Part shown: positions 43,682 to 52,642 of the stretch, in pieces
Layout: the number at the start of each line of letters is the position of its first letter
How positions within the stretch are numbered: the stretch's first letter is position 1
Source of the DNA: Desulfatibacillum sp.
GTDB taxonomy: Bacteria; Desulfobacterota; Desulfobacteria; Desulfobacterales; Desulfatibacillaceae
Length of the DNA: 63,016 bases
Direction: 5' to 3'
Assembly: GCA_016342355.1 (NCBI GenBank)
Contig: JAEINP010000029.1
Coordinates: 1-63,016, forward strand
Position numbers and translations under genes: made by a program
Notes under the pieces: generated by a model
What the model was told of the DNA's origin: nothing
Database searches by the model: none
What the model saw: only the letters and a program-made list of their open reading frames with translations

Positions 43682-44155
43682 ATGAAAAAAGTGATGAATG
43701 CATTCATAGTGTTGTTAGGATGTCTGGTAGTGGCCGCGCCTGTCTCATTGGCGGCCCCGGCCCCGATTTTCGGTAACATAGAAGTGACTGTGGACAACGC
43801 CATCATCACTAATGCCGTGGCCGACATTGGAGGCTTTACCAGTGCGGGCGTCCAAACTTCGCCTACCATATGGCAATTCGACACGGGCGGGGCTCGTGAT
43901 GGAGAAACGGTAAGCGTCCGCATTGTTGGCGTGTCCACCGGGGGAGTGCCTGTAGTGGGGGTCAACGACGCAATGAGCGTGGCCAAGGCTATCTGCCGGG
44001 ACAAGACCAACCGGCAGCGGTCCAATGGCGACATCTTTGGGTTTGATCCAACAGAATGCGAGTGCACGGGCATGACTCCGTCCTCCGGGGATAAGCTGGT
44101 CATCCGGTTGACCGGGCGGATTGGAGTAGGAGGAGGAGGAGACGTCCCAAACTGA
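43682..44155 (+). CDS. small exported protein of unknown function
   Basis: 157 residues. Residues 1-25 are a clear Sec signal peptide (MKKVMNAFIVLLGCLVVAAP... cut near LAAPA). The mature part is strand-rich, with GNIEVTVDNAIITNAV and GETVSVRIVGVSTGG, a central CRDK and CECTG cysteine group, and a glycine-rich tail (GGGGDVPN). It is probably periplasmic or secreted, and the cysteines could form disulfides or bind metal. AAAGGAGGAG precedes the ATG with good spacing, suggesting high expression. No family recognised. It is followed within 100 nt by a zinc-ribbon protein. Confidence 0.75.
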   Translation: MKKVMNAFIVLLGCLVVAAPVSLAAPAPIFGNIEVTVDNAIITNAVADIGGFTSAGVQTSPTIWQFDTGGARDGETVSVRIVGVSTGGVPVVGVNDAMSVAKAICRDKTNRQRSNGDIFGFDPTECECTGMTPSSGDKLVIRLTGRIGVGGGGDVPN

Positions 44156-44250
44156 TTCTGACAGGCTTTTCCTGGCCGGATCGTTGCATATAGTTAGTCC
44201 GTACACCTTAGCGTTGCCAGGGTTTGATTGCATGGGGAGGCTTGGCGACC

Positions 44251-44475
44251 ATGACGCCCTTTTTGCAAACAAGAGGTCTGCGCCATTGCCCGGCCTGCGG
44301 CGCCAGGGCCGGAATCCGTATTATTTATGGATCTCCGCCCATGGAGGTGTATTTTCTCCACGAAAGGGGCGAGGTGGTCCTGGGGGAATGCCGCCGGGAC
44401 AAGTCTTCCCCCAACTGGCATTGCAAGGTCTGCGGCCATCGGTGGGTGGAACGGGCCGAAAGGGCCATGCACTGA
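44251..44475 (+). CDS. small double zinc-ribbon protein
   Basis: 74 residues with two Cys-x2-Cys knuckles, HCPACGARAG near the start and WHCKVCGHRW near the end, so one zinc ribbon is likely. The middle holds PPMEVYFLHERGEVVLGECRR. Nucleic-acid or protein contacts are possible, but the role is unknown. GGGGAGG lies 10 nt before the ATG; the frame is open nine codons further upstream. The stop is only 2 nt from the convergent stop of the PLP enzyme gene. Its translated pattern is more protein-like than its shadow frames, which is why it is listed. Confidence 0.6.
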   Translation: MTPFLQTRGLRHCPACGARAGIRIIYGSPPMEVYFLHERGEVVLGECRRDKSSPNWHCKVCGHRWVERAERAMH

Positions 44476-44477
44476 AT

Positions 44478-45404
44478 TTACAGATTAAAATCCTTTTTCC
44501 ACTGCCACATTCTGTTTAAAGTAACCCCAATTCCTCCACACACAATGACCACGACCATCCGGGCCTCCTTGAGGACAGCCAGATTATCGTAGGCCACCGC
44601 CAGGGACGCACCGCAAGCTGGCTCCACCAGGATTTTTCTGTCATCGGCAAAGGCCAGGCAGGCTTTGACAGCGTCCTTATCGGAAACCACCACGGTCCGA
44701 ATTTCGTGGCGGGAAGTCCAGTCCAGGGCCTTTTGGGCGACTGTTTTAGCGCCCAGGCTTTGGGCGATGGAGGTAATGGCGTTTAGGGTAACGAGCCTGC
44801 CCTTTTCCACGGATTGATAAAAGGAGTCGGCGCCCCGGGTTTCGGCGGCAATGACGGGGGTGCGCCATCCCAGGCGCTCCATGCCTTCCAGGACTCCGCA
44901 CATGAGGCCCCCTCCTCCCACGGATAAAACCACGGCGTCGGGCTGGGCGCATTGGGTTTCCAGTTCGTCTATGAGGGTGGAATGGCCGGTCCACAGGTCC
45001 GGGTGGTCAAAGGGGGGGACATAGGCGCATTGTGCGTCCAGGAGGCATTCCTGCGCCCGAAGGTGGGCGTCGTCCCAGGCTAGGCCATGGATGATGAGTT
45101 CGGCTTTTTCCGAACGGATCAGGTCCCTGGCCCGGGGCGAGGAGTTTTCGGGCGTCACGACAGTGACTTTGACGCCCAGTTTGCGTCCCGCATAGGCCAC
45201 GGCGTATCCTGCATTTCCCGCTGAGGAGGAAATGAGATGGGTCGCGCCGGATTCCACGGCTTTTTGGCACAGGTAGCCCACGCCCCGGATCTTGAAAGAG
45301 CCTGGAGGCTGGAGGCATTCCATTTTAAGGAGGATTTTTTTGCCTATGGCCTCGCTAAGCAGACGGTGTTCCAGAAGCGGTGTTGTGATGTGGATGGGGG
45401 GCAT
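44478..45404 (-). CDS. PLP-dependent serine/threonine dehydratase-like enzyme
   Basis: A 308-residue fold-type II PLP enzyme. The Schiff-base lysine lies in PGSFKIRG, the phosphate-binding loop is SSSAGNAGYAVAYAGR, the glycine loop is LSVGGGGLMCGVLEGM, and a late VVIVCGGI motif fits serine/threonine dehydratases and racemases. It could deaminate L-serine to pyruvate or act on threonine; substrate choice cannot be fixed from sequence. No regulatory ACT domain is present, so it resembles a catabolic enzyme. The ATG at 45404 has GGAGAAAG 8-11 nt upstream. It is convergent with the zinc-ribbon gene. Confidence 0.88.
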   Translation of the reverse strand: MPPIHITTPLLEHRLLSEAIGKKILLKMECLQPPGSFKIRGVGYLCQKAVESGATHLISSSAGNAGYAVAYAGRKLGVKVTVVTPENSSPRARDLIRSEKAELIIHGLAWDDAHLRAQECLLDAQCAYVPPFDHPDLWTGHSTLIDELETQCAQPDAVVLSVGGGGLMCGVLEGMERLGWRTPVIAAETRGADSFYQSVEKGRLVTLNAITSIAQSLGAKTVAQKALDWTSRHEIRTVVVSDKDAVKACLAFADDRKILVEPACGASLAVAYDNLAVLKEARMVVVIVCGGIGVTLNRMWQWKKDFNL

Positions 45405-45515
45405 GAGTAGTCTTTCTCCACGGCATGTTATCAAAGTGGACCATTTTTCAATCTATCAATAACCATTTATTGTATGCTTTCCAGACATTTGCTGACAACC
45501 TTTCCGACGGTGGAC

Positions 45516-45547
45516 AAAAACAGGGCTTTTCTTAATGAAAAGCCCTG
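45516..45547 (-). terminator. rho-independent terminator after pfp
   Basis: A perfect 11-bp stem (CAGGGCTTTTC with GAAAAGCCCTG, 5-nt loop). On the minus strand it is followed by five T residues. It lies 30 nt beyond the pfp stop and would end the rho-to-pfp strand. Confidence 0.85.
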
Positions 45548-45576
45548 CGGGTCTTCGTTCAAAAAAACCTAATTGT

Positions 45577-47685
45577 CTATTCCTCCAGGGGGATGGAGCC
45601 CAGGGCGTTGAGGGCCAGGGTAATGGGCCGGTCCTCGGAACGGAGGTCTCCCAGGCAGATGGGGCCGGGCCTGCGGAAATCGTCCTCGCCGGGATGGGCC
45701 GCCAGCCATTTTTCCCGCAGGTTTTTGACCACCTGGAAGGAGGCGGAGTTTACCTGGACCGTGCTTTTTTCAATGACCAGGGTGAGCTTACCCATGCGTT
45801 CCTCTAAATGCATAAGGGGGCCGATGGGAATACCGATGGGCTCCCAGGTTTCAAAATCCCTTTCCAGGTTTCGGATGGAGGCCATCTGGCCGGTGGCGCC
45901 GTTGGCGATGAGGGAGAAGACGGTGAGGCCCAGGTTATAGGTATAGGTGCAGTCAAACCATGTGGGATCGCTGCCCCGGCCGTCATACCCGTAAAAGTGA
46001 ACCTGGGTTTTGAAGCTGGGCTCGCTCTTTTTATAGATGGTTTGCACGGCGGCGGGAATTGCTTCGCCTTCCTTAATGGCCCCGCCCCGGATCAGTTCCT
46101 GGGTGAGGGTTTTCAGGCTCATGATTTCTTCTTTTACGAGGAGGAACTGGCCGTCCTGGAAATTCCGGAACAGGATCGGGCCGAACAGGAAGGGGTCGAG
46201 GCCGCCTTTTTTCATGGTTTTTTCGTAGTAGTCCCTTTTGAGGCCCACCTTGTATTTGCCCTGATCCCGGAGCCAGGCGAGGTAGTCCTGGACCAGACCC
46301 ATGATGACCTTGTCGGTCTCCACCTGGGAGAAGGGGAAGTTGCCGTGGCTGTCTCTTTCCATGAGAAGGCCTTCCTGGAAGAAGATGGGAAGGTCGGAAA
46401 AGAGATCGTCGTCCCGGGTGTTCCAAAGGGTGAAACGGTCGTCTTCGCGGGACCGGCGGGCCAAGCGCCTGAGGTATTCCAATTTTTCTTCAAGGCGCTG
46501 GAATTCCAGATGAAAGGGGCGGTCGTGCATCTCGTTGAAATCGGCGATGATGGTATTGAGTTTGATGATAAAGGTCTGGATTTCGTTGATGAACTCCAGG
46601 ACTCCCTCGGGGATGACCATGACGCCGTAATTCTTTCCCACGGCGGCTCTGCGGATCACGCCATTGCAGATCACGCGGGAGAGGTGTCGGAGGGTCATGC
46701 CGTAGGCGGTGTAGTCGGTGGCGCCTTGGGCTTCGGCCTTTTTAATGCGATCGTAGTCCACGTATTCCGAGAGTTCCTCACCGATAAGGGTGAGGTTGGC
46801 GTGGGTCTGGAGGGCCACTTCCAGGGCCAGGTGGCTGGCCACCCTGCCCATGACCTTGCAGATATGCCAGTATTTTACGTCGGAACTGGCGTCGGTGCAA
46901 AGGTTGCTGATTTCCGAGGCAAAGGCTCGGGCGGCGGTATGGAACCCAAAGGACATGGCGCACAGCACGTTGCCTTCCACGTCCCGCACCTGGATATCTC
47001 CGTCGATGGTTTTAGGAACCCCAATGACCTGGATGCCGTCCCTTTTCAATTCCTGGGCCAGGAAGGCGGCGTTGGTGTTGGAGTCGTCTCCGCCGATGAT
47101 AACCAGGGCGTCCAGCCTCAGATCCTTGCAGGTCTGGCGTGCGCTGGACACCTTATTGACCGAGTCGATTTTGGTGCGGCCGGTCTTGATCATGCCAAAG
47201 CCGCCCAAATTCCGGTAGTTATCAACAATTTCCCTTGTGAGGGCAACATATTCGTTTTCTATGACGCCATCGGGTCCCATGAGAAAGCCCAGGACCCTGG
47301 TTTTAGGGTTGGCCCGGGTGGCGGCGTCATAAATGCCGGCAATGACGTTATGGCCGCCGGGCGCAGGGCCGCCTGAAAAAACCACCCCTATGGCCCGTTC
47401 CCTGCCAAAGGTTGATTTTTGTTCGGAGGAAGGGGAGTCCACGCCTTCCACGGCCTGCACCTGATTATTTATGATATCAGGTAGTTGCCTGGCAGCTTCC
47501 GAATCAATTTCAAACTGGTATTGGTCCCGGGTTGCCAGGATGGTGCAAGGGCAGTCAAATACCTTGCAGTGGGGGGGAATGCTTTCCCGCCTTTTGATAA
47601 GCTGGGGATTGACCTTGTGGGTGACCTTTTCAACGTCCGGATGTTCCAAGAGCGTTTCCAGGCTAATCAGATCCTTTTCAGTCAC
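45577..47685 (-). CDS. pfp: PPi-dependent 6-phosphofructokinase
   Basis: A 702-residue PPi-PFK of the long type. The nucleotide/PPi loop FSGGPAPGGHNVIAG, the diagnostic GGDDSNTNA (Asp in place of the Gly of ATP-dependent enzymes), the catalytic PKTIDGDIQV and the substrate-binding block GFHTAARAFASEI are all present. It interconverts fructose-6-phosphate and fructose-1,6-bisphosphate with pyrophosphate, so the step is reversible and spares ATP. It is downstream of prmC on the same strand, with a strong terminator after it. Together with ppdK nearby it suggests a PPi-linked glycolytic/gluconeogenic route. Confidence 0.95.
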   Translation of the reverse strand: MTEKDLISLETLLEHPDVEKVTHKVNPQLIKRRESIPPHCKVFDCPCTILATRDQYQFEIDSEAARQLPDIINNQVQAVEGVDSPSSEQKSTFGRERAIGVVFSGGPAPGGHNVIAGIYDAATRANPKTRVLGFLMGPDGVIENEYVALTREIVDNYRNLGGFGMIKTGRTKIDSVNKVSSARQTCKDLRLDALVIIGGDDSNTNAAFLAQELKRDGIQVIGVPKTIDGDIQVRDVEGNVLCAMSFGFHTAARAFASEISNLCTDASSDVKYWHICKVMGRVASHLALEVALQTHANLTLIGEELSEYVDYDRIKKAEAQGATDYTAYGMTLRHLSRVICNGVIRRAAVGKNYGVMVIPEGVLEFINEIQTFIIKLNTIIADFNEMHDRPFHLEFQRLEEKLEYLRRLARRSREDDRFTLWNTRDDDLFSDLPIFFQEGLLMERDSHGNFPFSQVETDKVIMGLVQDYLAWLRDQGKYKVGLKRDYYEKTMKKGGLDPFLFGPILFRNFQDGQFLLVKEEIMSLKTLTQELIRGGAIKEGEAIPAAVQTIYKKSEPSFKTQVHFYGYDGRGSDPTWFDCTYTYNLGLTVFSLIANGATGQMASIRNLERDFETWEPIGIPIGPLMHLEERMGKLTLVIEKSTVQVNSASFQVVKNLREKWLAAHPGEDDFRRPGPICLGDLRSEDRPITLALNALGSIPLEE

Positions 47686-47831
47686 TTTCCGCCTCCTGAG
47701 TAAGTATAAGTGCCTAAGCCAAAAGGCTTTTATGCTGGTTTAATTTAATAGATTTACGCAGGGGAAAGTGTAGTAAAAGCAAATGTATCGGTCAAGCCAA
47801 AAAGGACTGTGGGAAGGCATGAAAAAAGGGG

Positions 47832-48701
47832 TTAGGGGTTGGTGCGTTGCATTTTGGCTACCCGGTAGTGTCCGGCTAGATCCTGGATAAAATCCAGGTT
47901 GATGTAGGCCTCTGTACGATTGGCGGCTTCTTCCACGAGTTCTTTCTGGTCGTAGCCCATTTCCAGCATAAGCCATCCGCCCGGGTTGAGGTGTTCCGGG
48001 GCGCGTTCCATGATGTGGGAGAGGTGTTCCATACCCTGGTATCCGCCGTCCAGGGCGGACACGGGTTCATAGAGGGCCACCTCGGGTTGGAGGCCCGGAA
48101 TGTCTAGGGAGGAAATGTAGGGAGGGTTGGAGACCACCAGATCGAATCGTTCCAGGCAACGCACGGCCTCAAACCACGATCCGTCGTAAAAATCCACGGT
48201 CAGGCTATGTGTTTGGGCGTTTTTCCGGGCCGTATCCAGGGCCTTGGGCGAAGCGTCCACGGCCGTATAATGGTTGCCCGGCCTTTCCTTGGCAAGGGCC
48301 AGGATGATGGCGCCGGAGCCGGTCCCCAGGTCCAGGACCCGCATGCCGGAGCTGTCCTTGTGCAGGATTTCCAGGGCTGTTTCCACCAGGGTTTCGGTTT
48401 CGGGCCGGGGGATAAGGACGTGGGGGTTTACGGCCAGTTCCAGGGACCAGAAATCCCTGACACCCACGATATAGGCCACGGGTTCCCGGGCGGCCCGGCG
48501 TTTGACCAGTTCCCGGAACCGGGCGAGTTCGTCCTGGTTAAGAGGCTGGTCGTGGCGGGTATAGAGTTGGATACGGGGGTAGCTGAGGCAATGGGCCAGG
48601 AGGATTTCTGTGGACAGGCGCGGGGCTTCCACCTTTTTTTCAAAGAAGAATTCCGTGGTCCATTTGAGCAATTTTTGAATTGTCCAGGATTCTTGAGTCA
48701 T
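47832..48701 (-). CDS. prmC: release factor glutamine methyltransferase
   Basis: A 289-residue SAM-dependent enzyme that methylates the Gln of the GGQ motif in peptide release factors. The N-terminal helical domain is followed by a Rossmann fold with LDLGTGSGAIILALAKE and the hallmark NPPYIS, then a C-terminal LMLEMGYDQK. The ATG at 48701 has GGGGA about 5 nt upstream. It directly follows prfA, its substrate gene, on the same strand, which is the standard bacterial arrangement. Confidence 0.95.
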   Translation of the reverse strand: MTQESWTIQKLLKWTTEFFFEKKVEAPRLSTEILLAHCLSYPRIQLYTRHDQPLNQDELARFRELVKRRAAREPVAYIVGVRDFWSLELAVNPHVLIPRPETETLVETALEILHKDSSGMRVLDLGTGSGAIILALAKERPGNHYTAVDASPKALDTARKNAQTHSLTVDFYDGSWFEAVRCLERFDLVVSNPPYISSLDIPGLQPEVALYEPVSALDGGYQGMEHLSHIMERAPEHLNPGGWLMLEMGYDQKELVEEAANRTEAYINLDFIQDLAGHYRVAKMQRTNP

Positions 48702-48765
48702 GATTTCCCCTGTTTTGGGCGCCCTTGCAGGTTTCCTGTGAATTTTTCGAGCGCTAATGCCGGGA

Positions 48766-49833
48766 TTACATGCCTCCTTCCTGGAGGGCTACCGCATTGT
48801 AATGGGTGGTGAGGGAGTCCACTATTTCCTGAATCTGTCCGGCCATAATGCTTTCCAGCTTATACAGGGTCAGGCCGATTCGGTGGTCGGTCACCCTGCC
48901 CTGGGGATAATTATAGGTACGAATACGTTCGCTTCTGTCCCCGGAGCCGATCTGGCTTTTGCGTTCGGCGCTGATGGTGTCGTTTTGCTCCTGAATGGCA
49001 TGATCCAGGAGGCGGGCCATGAGCACTTTCATAGCCTTGGCCTTGTTTTTATGCTGGGATTTTTCATCCTGGCAGGTAACCACCAGCCCTGTGGGAAGGT
49101 GGGTCAGACGCACGGCGGAGTCTGTGGTATTGACGCTCTGGCCTCCGGGGCCTGTGGCGCGATACACGTCCACCTTGATGTCCATGGGTTCTATATGGAT
49201 GTCCACATCTTCAGCTTCGGGGAGGACTGCCACCGTACAGGCCGAGGTATGGATTCTGCCTTGGGCTTCGGTGGCGGGCACCCGTTGGACCCTGTGGGTG
49301 CCGCTTTCGTATTTGAAAGCGCTGTATGCAGCCTGGCCGGTGATCATGGCGACAATTTCCTTGACGCCGCCCACGCCGGTCATGTGCTGGGAGAGGATTT
49401 CAATTTTCCATCCCCTGATTTCGGTGTATCGGGAATACATGCGAAAGAGGTCTGCGGCAAAGAGTCCTGCTTCGTCTCCGCCCGTACCAGCCCGGACTTC
49501 CAGGATGACGTTTTTTTCGTCATTGGGGTCTTTGGGCAGGAGGAGGACTTTTAAGCGGTCTTCCAGCCTTTCCTGATCTTGAGAAAGCTGTTCGATTTCC
49601 TCTCTTGCCAGTTCCTTCATTTCCGGGTCCGGGTCTCTGAGGAGTTCCCTGCTTTCCTCCAGGCTTTCCATGACCTGCTTATACTCCCTATAGACCTCCA
49701 CGACCTTGGAGAGTTCGCTGTGCTCCCGGATAAATTTCTGGTAAAGTTTCTGGTCTCCGGCGATTTTGGGGTCGCTGAGAAGGGCTTCCACTTCCAGAAA
49801 ACGTTCTTCTACACCTTCCAGCCTATCTAACAT
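48766..49833 (-). CDS. prfA: peptide chain release factor 1
   Basis: A 355-residue class I release factor for UAA and UAG. The N-terminal coiled domain ([19 protein letters not shown]) precedes the peptidyl-hydrolase GGQ at residues 230-232 and the conserved [18 protein letters not shown]1-type length and order fit prfA rather than prfB. It does not read UGA, so the in-frame UGA at 14218 would depend on RF2. It lies between rpmE and prmC; a terminator in the rpmE-prfA gap suggests partly separate transcription. Confidence 0.96.
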   Translation of the reverse strand: MLDRLEGVEERFLEVEALLSDPKIAGDQKLYQKFIREHSELSKVVEVYREYKQVMESLEESRELLRDPDPEMKELAREEIEQLSQDQERLEDRLKVLLLPKDPNDEKNVILEVRAGTGGDEAGLFAADLFRMYSRYTEIRGWKIEILSQHMTGVGGVKEIVAMITGQAAYSAFKYESGTHRVQRVPATEAQGRIHTSACTVAVLPEAEDVDIHIEPMDIKVDVYRATGPGGQSVNTTDSAVRLTHLPTGLVVTCQDEKSQHKNKAKAMKVLMARLLDHAIQEQNDTISAERKSQIGSGDRSERIRTYNYPQGRVTDHRIGLTLYKLESIMAGQIQEIVDSLTTHYNAVALQEGGM

Positions 49834-49995
49834 GACTCACCAGTTTGCCTCTTTCGTTGAGCAGGTCGTTAACATGCCGGAACAACTCATAATATAGAGA
49901 CATTCCGGCCATGGGTTCAGGAAAAACACAGCCCGGGACGGACATGGAACGGATGGTATCCGGCGGGCGGGGTGTTTACCCCGGAACATGGGGCC

Positions 49996-50030
49996 AAAAA
50001 AAATGCCCGGGGGGCGCGCAGCTCCCCGGG
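49996..50030 (-). terminator. rho-independent terminator after rpmE
   Basis: On the minus strand CCCGGGG and CCCCGGG (50024-50030 with 50006-50012) form a 7-bp stem followed by a run of eight T residues (49996-50003). It lies 53 nt past the rpmE stop and 160 nt before prfA. Confidence 0.8.
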
Positions 50031-50082
50031 ATTCTGGCAAATAGACCTTTGGGCCGTAAACTACGGGCTTAAGGTCAACGAC

Positions 50083-50310
50083 CTATTGTTCCTTTGCTTG
50101 GGTCTGAGCCGTAAATTTTTCGTATTTACGACGAAAGCGTTCAATGCGTCCGGCAGTATCCACCAGCTTTTGCTTGCCGGTGAAGAAGGGATGGCATTGG
50201 GAACAGATTTCCACGCTCAGGTCATCACTGGTGGAACCGGCGTCCACTGTTGCGCCGCAGGCGCAGCGGATGGTGGTTGTTTCGTATTTGGGATGGGTGT
50301 CTTTTTTCAT
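50083..50310 (-). CDS. rpmE: 50S ribosomal protein L31, zinc type
   Basis: 75 residues with the four zinc-binding cysteines Cys16 and Cys18 (RCACG) and Cys36 and Cys39 (ICSQC), and the signature [10 protein letters not shown]. The C+ form indicates that zinc is normally available; no C- paralogue is visible here. It binds the 50S subunit near the 5S rRNA bridge. It sits between rho and prfA on the minus strand, in the classical order, with a terminator after it. Confidence 0.96.
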   Translation of the reverse strand: MKKDTHPKYETTTIRCACGATVDAGSTSDDLSVEICSQCHPFFTGKQKLVDTAGRIERFRRKYEKFTAQTQAKEQ

Positions 50311-50344
50311 ATCTCATGGCTCCTTAGCTGCCGTTATAATTCCA

Positions 50345-51613
50345 TCAGCCGTTCATCGACTGCAGGAAATCCTCATTATCCTTCGTTCCTTTCATTTTTT
50401 CAAGTAAAAACTCCATGGAATCGATAGGATTGAGGGAAGAAAGCAATTTCCTGAGTATCCAGATGCGGTTGAGGGTTTCCGGAGGCAGCAGGAGTTCTTC
50501 CTTACGGGTTCCGGAGCGGTTAATATCAATGGCCGGGAAGGTACGTTTGTCGGCCAGCCGGCGATCCAGCTGGAGTTCCAAGTTGCCCGTGCCCTTAAAC
50601 TCTTCAAAAATAACTTCGTCCATACGGCTGCCCGTGTCGACGAGAGCCGTGGCGATAATGGTCAGGCTACCGCCTTCCTCCACGTTTCTTGCGGCCCCGA
50701 AAAAGCGTTTGGGGCGATGGAGGGCGTTGGAGTCCACGCCGCCGGAGAGGATCTTTCCGCTGGGGGGAACCACTGTGTTGTATGCGCGGGCCAGCCGGGT
50801 GATGCTATCCAGGAGGATGACTACGTCTTTTTTGTGTTCCACCAGGCGTTTGGCTTTTTCGATGACCATTTCGGCGACCTGGACATGGCGTTGAGCCGGT
50901 TCGTCAAAGGTGCTGGAAATGACCTCGGCCTTGACCGAGCGTTGCATGTCCGTCACTTCTTCGGGCCGTTCATCAATGAGCAGGACAATCAGGAACACGT
51001 CCTTATGGTTAACATTGATGGAATTGGCGATATTCTGGAGGAGCATGGTTTTGCCGCTCCTGGGCGGGGACACGATGAGTCCGCGCTGTCCGAATCCGAT
51101 GGGTGTGAGGAGGTTGATGATCCTGACCGAAAAGTTATCCGCGTTCCTTTCCATGTTCATGCAAACATCAGGATACAGGGGGGTCAGGTTATCAAACAGG
51201 ATTTTATCGCGGGAGACTTCCGGGTCCTCGAAATTGACGGATTCCACCTTGAGGAGGGCGAAATACCGTTCCGATTCCTTGGGCTGACGGATTTGGCCTG
51301 CGACCGTATCGCCTGTCCGCAGGTTGAACCGGCGGATCTGGGAGGGGGACACATAGATATCGTCCGGTCCCGGCAGGTAGTTGTAGTCGGGCGCCCGCAG
51401 GAAGCCAAAGCCATCCGGAAGGATTTCCAAGGTGCCTTCCCCGTGGATCATACCGTTTTTTTCGGTCTGTGCACGGAGAATGGCGAAGATGAGATCCTGC
51501 TTGCGCATGCCAGCGGCGCCTTCAATATTGAAGCCCTTTGCCATGGCTGCAAGCTCGTTGATTTTCAGTTCCTTTAGTGCTCCAAGGTTCATTGGGGCGT
51601 ATTCTTCTTCCAT
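50345..51613 (-). CDS. rho: transcription termination factor Rho
   Basis: A 422-residue hexameric RNA helicase. The N-terminal Rho_N helical part ([16 protein letters not shown]) and the cold-shock RNA-binding domain ([29 protein letters not shown]) precede the ATPase with Walker [13 protein letters not shown], Walker [16 protein letters not shown], and the Q/R loops. AAGGAA lies about 8 nt before the ATG. About 1 kb of gene-free DNA lies upstream, possibly holding an autoregulated leader. It heads the rho-rpmE-prfA-prmC run. Confidence 0.97.
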   Translation of the reverse strand: MEEEYAPMNLGALKELKINELAAMAKGFNIEGAAGMRKQDLIFAILRAQTEKNGMIHGEGTLEILPDGFGFLRAPDYNYLPGPDDIYVSPSQIRRFNLRTGDTVAGQIRQPKESERYFALLKVESVNFEDPEVSRDKILFDNLTPLYPDVCMNMERNADNFSVRIINLLTPIGFGQRGLIVSPPRSGKTMLLQNIANSINVNHKDVFLIVLLIDERPEEVTDMQRSVKAEVISSTFDEPAQRHVQVAEMVIEKAKRLVEHKKDVVILLDSITRLARAYNTVVPPSGKILSGGVDSNALHRPKRFFGAARNVEEGGSLTIIATALVDTGSRMDEVIFEEFKGTGNLELQLDRRLADKRTFPAIDINRSGTRKEELLLPPETLNRIWILRKLLSSLNPIDSMEFLLEKMKGTKDNEDFLQSMNG

Positions 51614-52642
51614 ATGTTTTTTTCCTTAAAAACTCAGATTGCCTGATTTGGGTTATCGGGAGCAGTGAAAAATATTATCGAATTGGAAATGTACCGCATC
51701 CGGATACCGGATAAGCCTGAAAACAGGAAAAACTGCGTCCCCCCCGGGCACTTTCAAATATAAGGCCATCTGCCGACCCCGTTTGCGGGATAAACGCATA
51801 GGCGCCTTAGAACACTTCCTTAAACTGAGCGATGGCGCGGTCTCCGATATCAGAATCTTACAAACAGGGGGTAGTTACCTACTGTTGGCGTATTGTGAAG
51901 GATTACTATGTGACTTGTAATGAGGCCTTAAGTTTACCCTTTAATTTGGTCCTAGTCCTACATGCTGTATGCGGTCCCTATCCTTTGGATAAGGATAAAT
52001 GAAAATTCCAACCATGTCAAGCCATTTTGGGGTATTTTTTAGCAATAAATATCATACTCCTTTTCCAAACGGCTACTAAAATTTATACCAGGGTAAGAAG
52101 CCGGGAGTCAACGAGAATCGCCACCCAAGGAATTTTCCACAGCATATATGAAAGTCCCCATGGTCCTTGTCATACCATAGGAGCAGGATTCAGAGCCATG
52201 CATATATATAAGGTATCTGGCAGTCCCGGTCATATGGGGTAAAATCTCCCGTACAAATGGATCGCCTGGGTATTTTCTTATCGAATCCATGAGATTCCGG
52301 GTAAATTGTTCCCATGGCAAGTTTCAACTCTGTCAGTATTCATACCGGCCCTAGTTTGTTTTTTTTATTCCGAGCGTTGAAAAAACAGAATGAAAGGCCG
52401 CGATCCTACAGAATCAGGATAGGAAGGAGTTCTTGAAGACCATGAGTTGAGATAGCCATTTTTTTATAAAAATTAGATGGTTGTATAAATTCTGTTAGTG
52501 CATTTGGCATTTTTCCTTTTGTGCATGTGCGGCTTCCGGTCTTGACAGGGACCATTTTGGTTGAAAAATGCATGCTTATATGCCACATAAGTCAACCTGT
52601 ATTTCTGGCTAAGAAAGCCAAATAAAAATAAGGAGCTAAGGG
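51614..52642. other. 1.03-kb divergent gene-free region between rho and ppdK
   Basis: AT-rich relative to the flanks. It must contain promoters for rho (minus) and ppdK (plus). Small hairpins are visible: GTAG/CTAC near 51872-51883, and TATCC/GGATA near 51979-51991. A TTGACA at 52542-52547 could be a -35 box for ppdK, but the -10 region 17 nt later is poor. A 70-codon ORF on the minus strand (52108-52320) starts with TTG without a ribosome-binding site and is not accepted. No known RNA family was recognised. Confidence 0.4.

Noticed and set aside
45808-47376. 522-codon plus-strand open frame opposite pfp
   Set aside because: Shadow of a strongly supported PPi-PFK gene.
52108-52320. 70-codon minus-strand ORF upstream of rho
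   Set aside because: TTG start directly after an in-frame stop, no ribosome-binding site, AT-rich codons unlike the neighbours.
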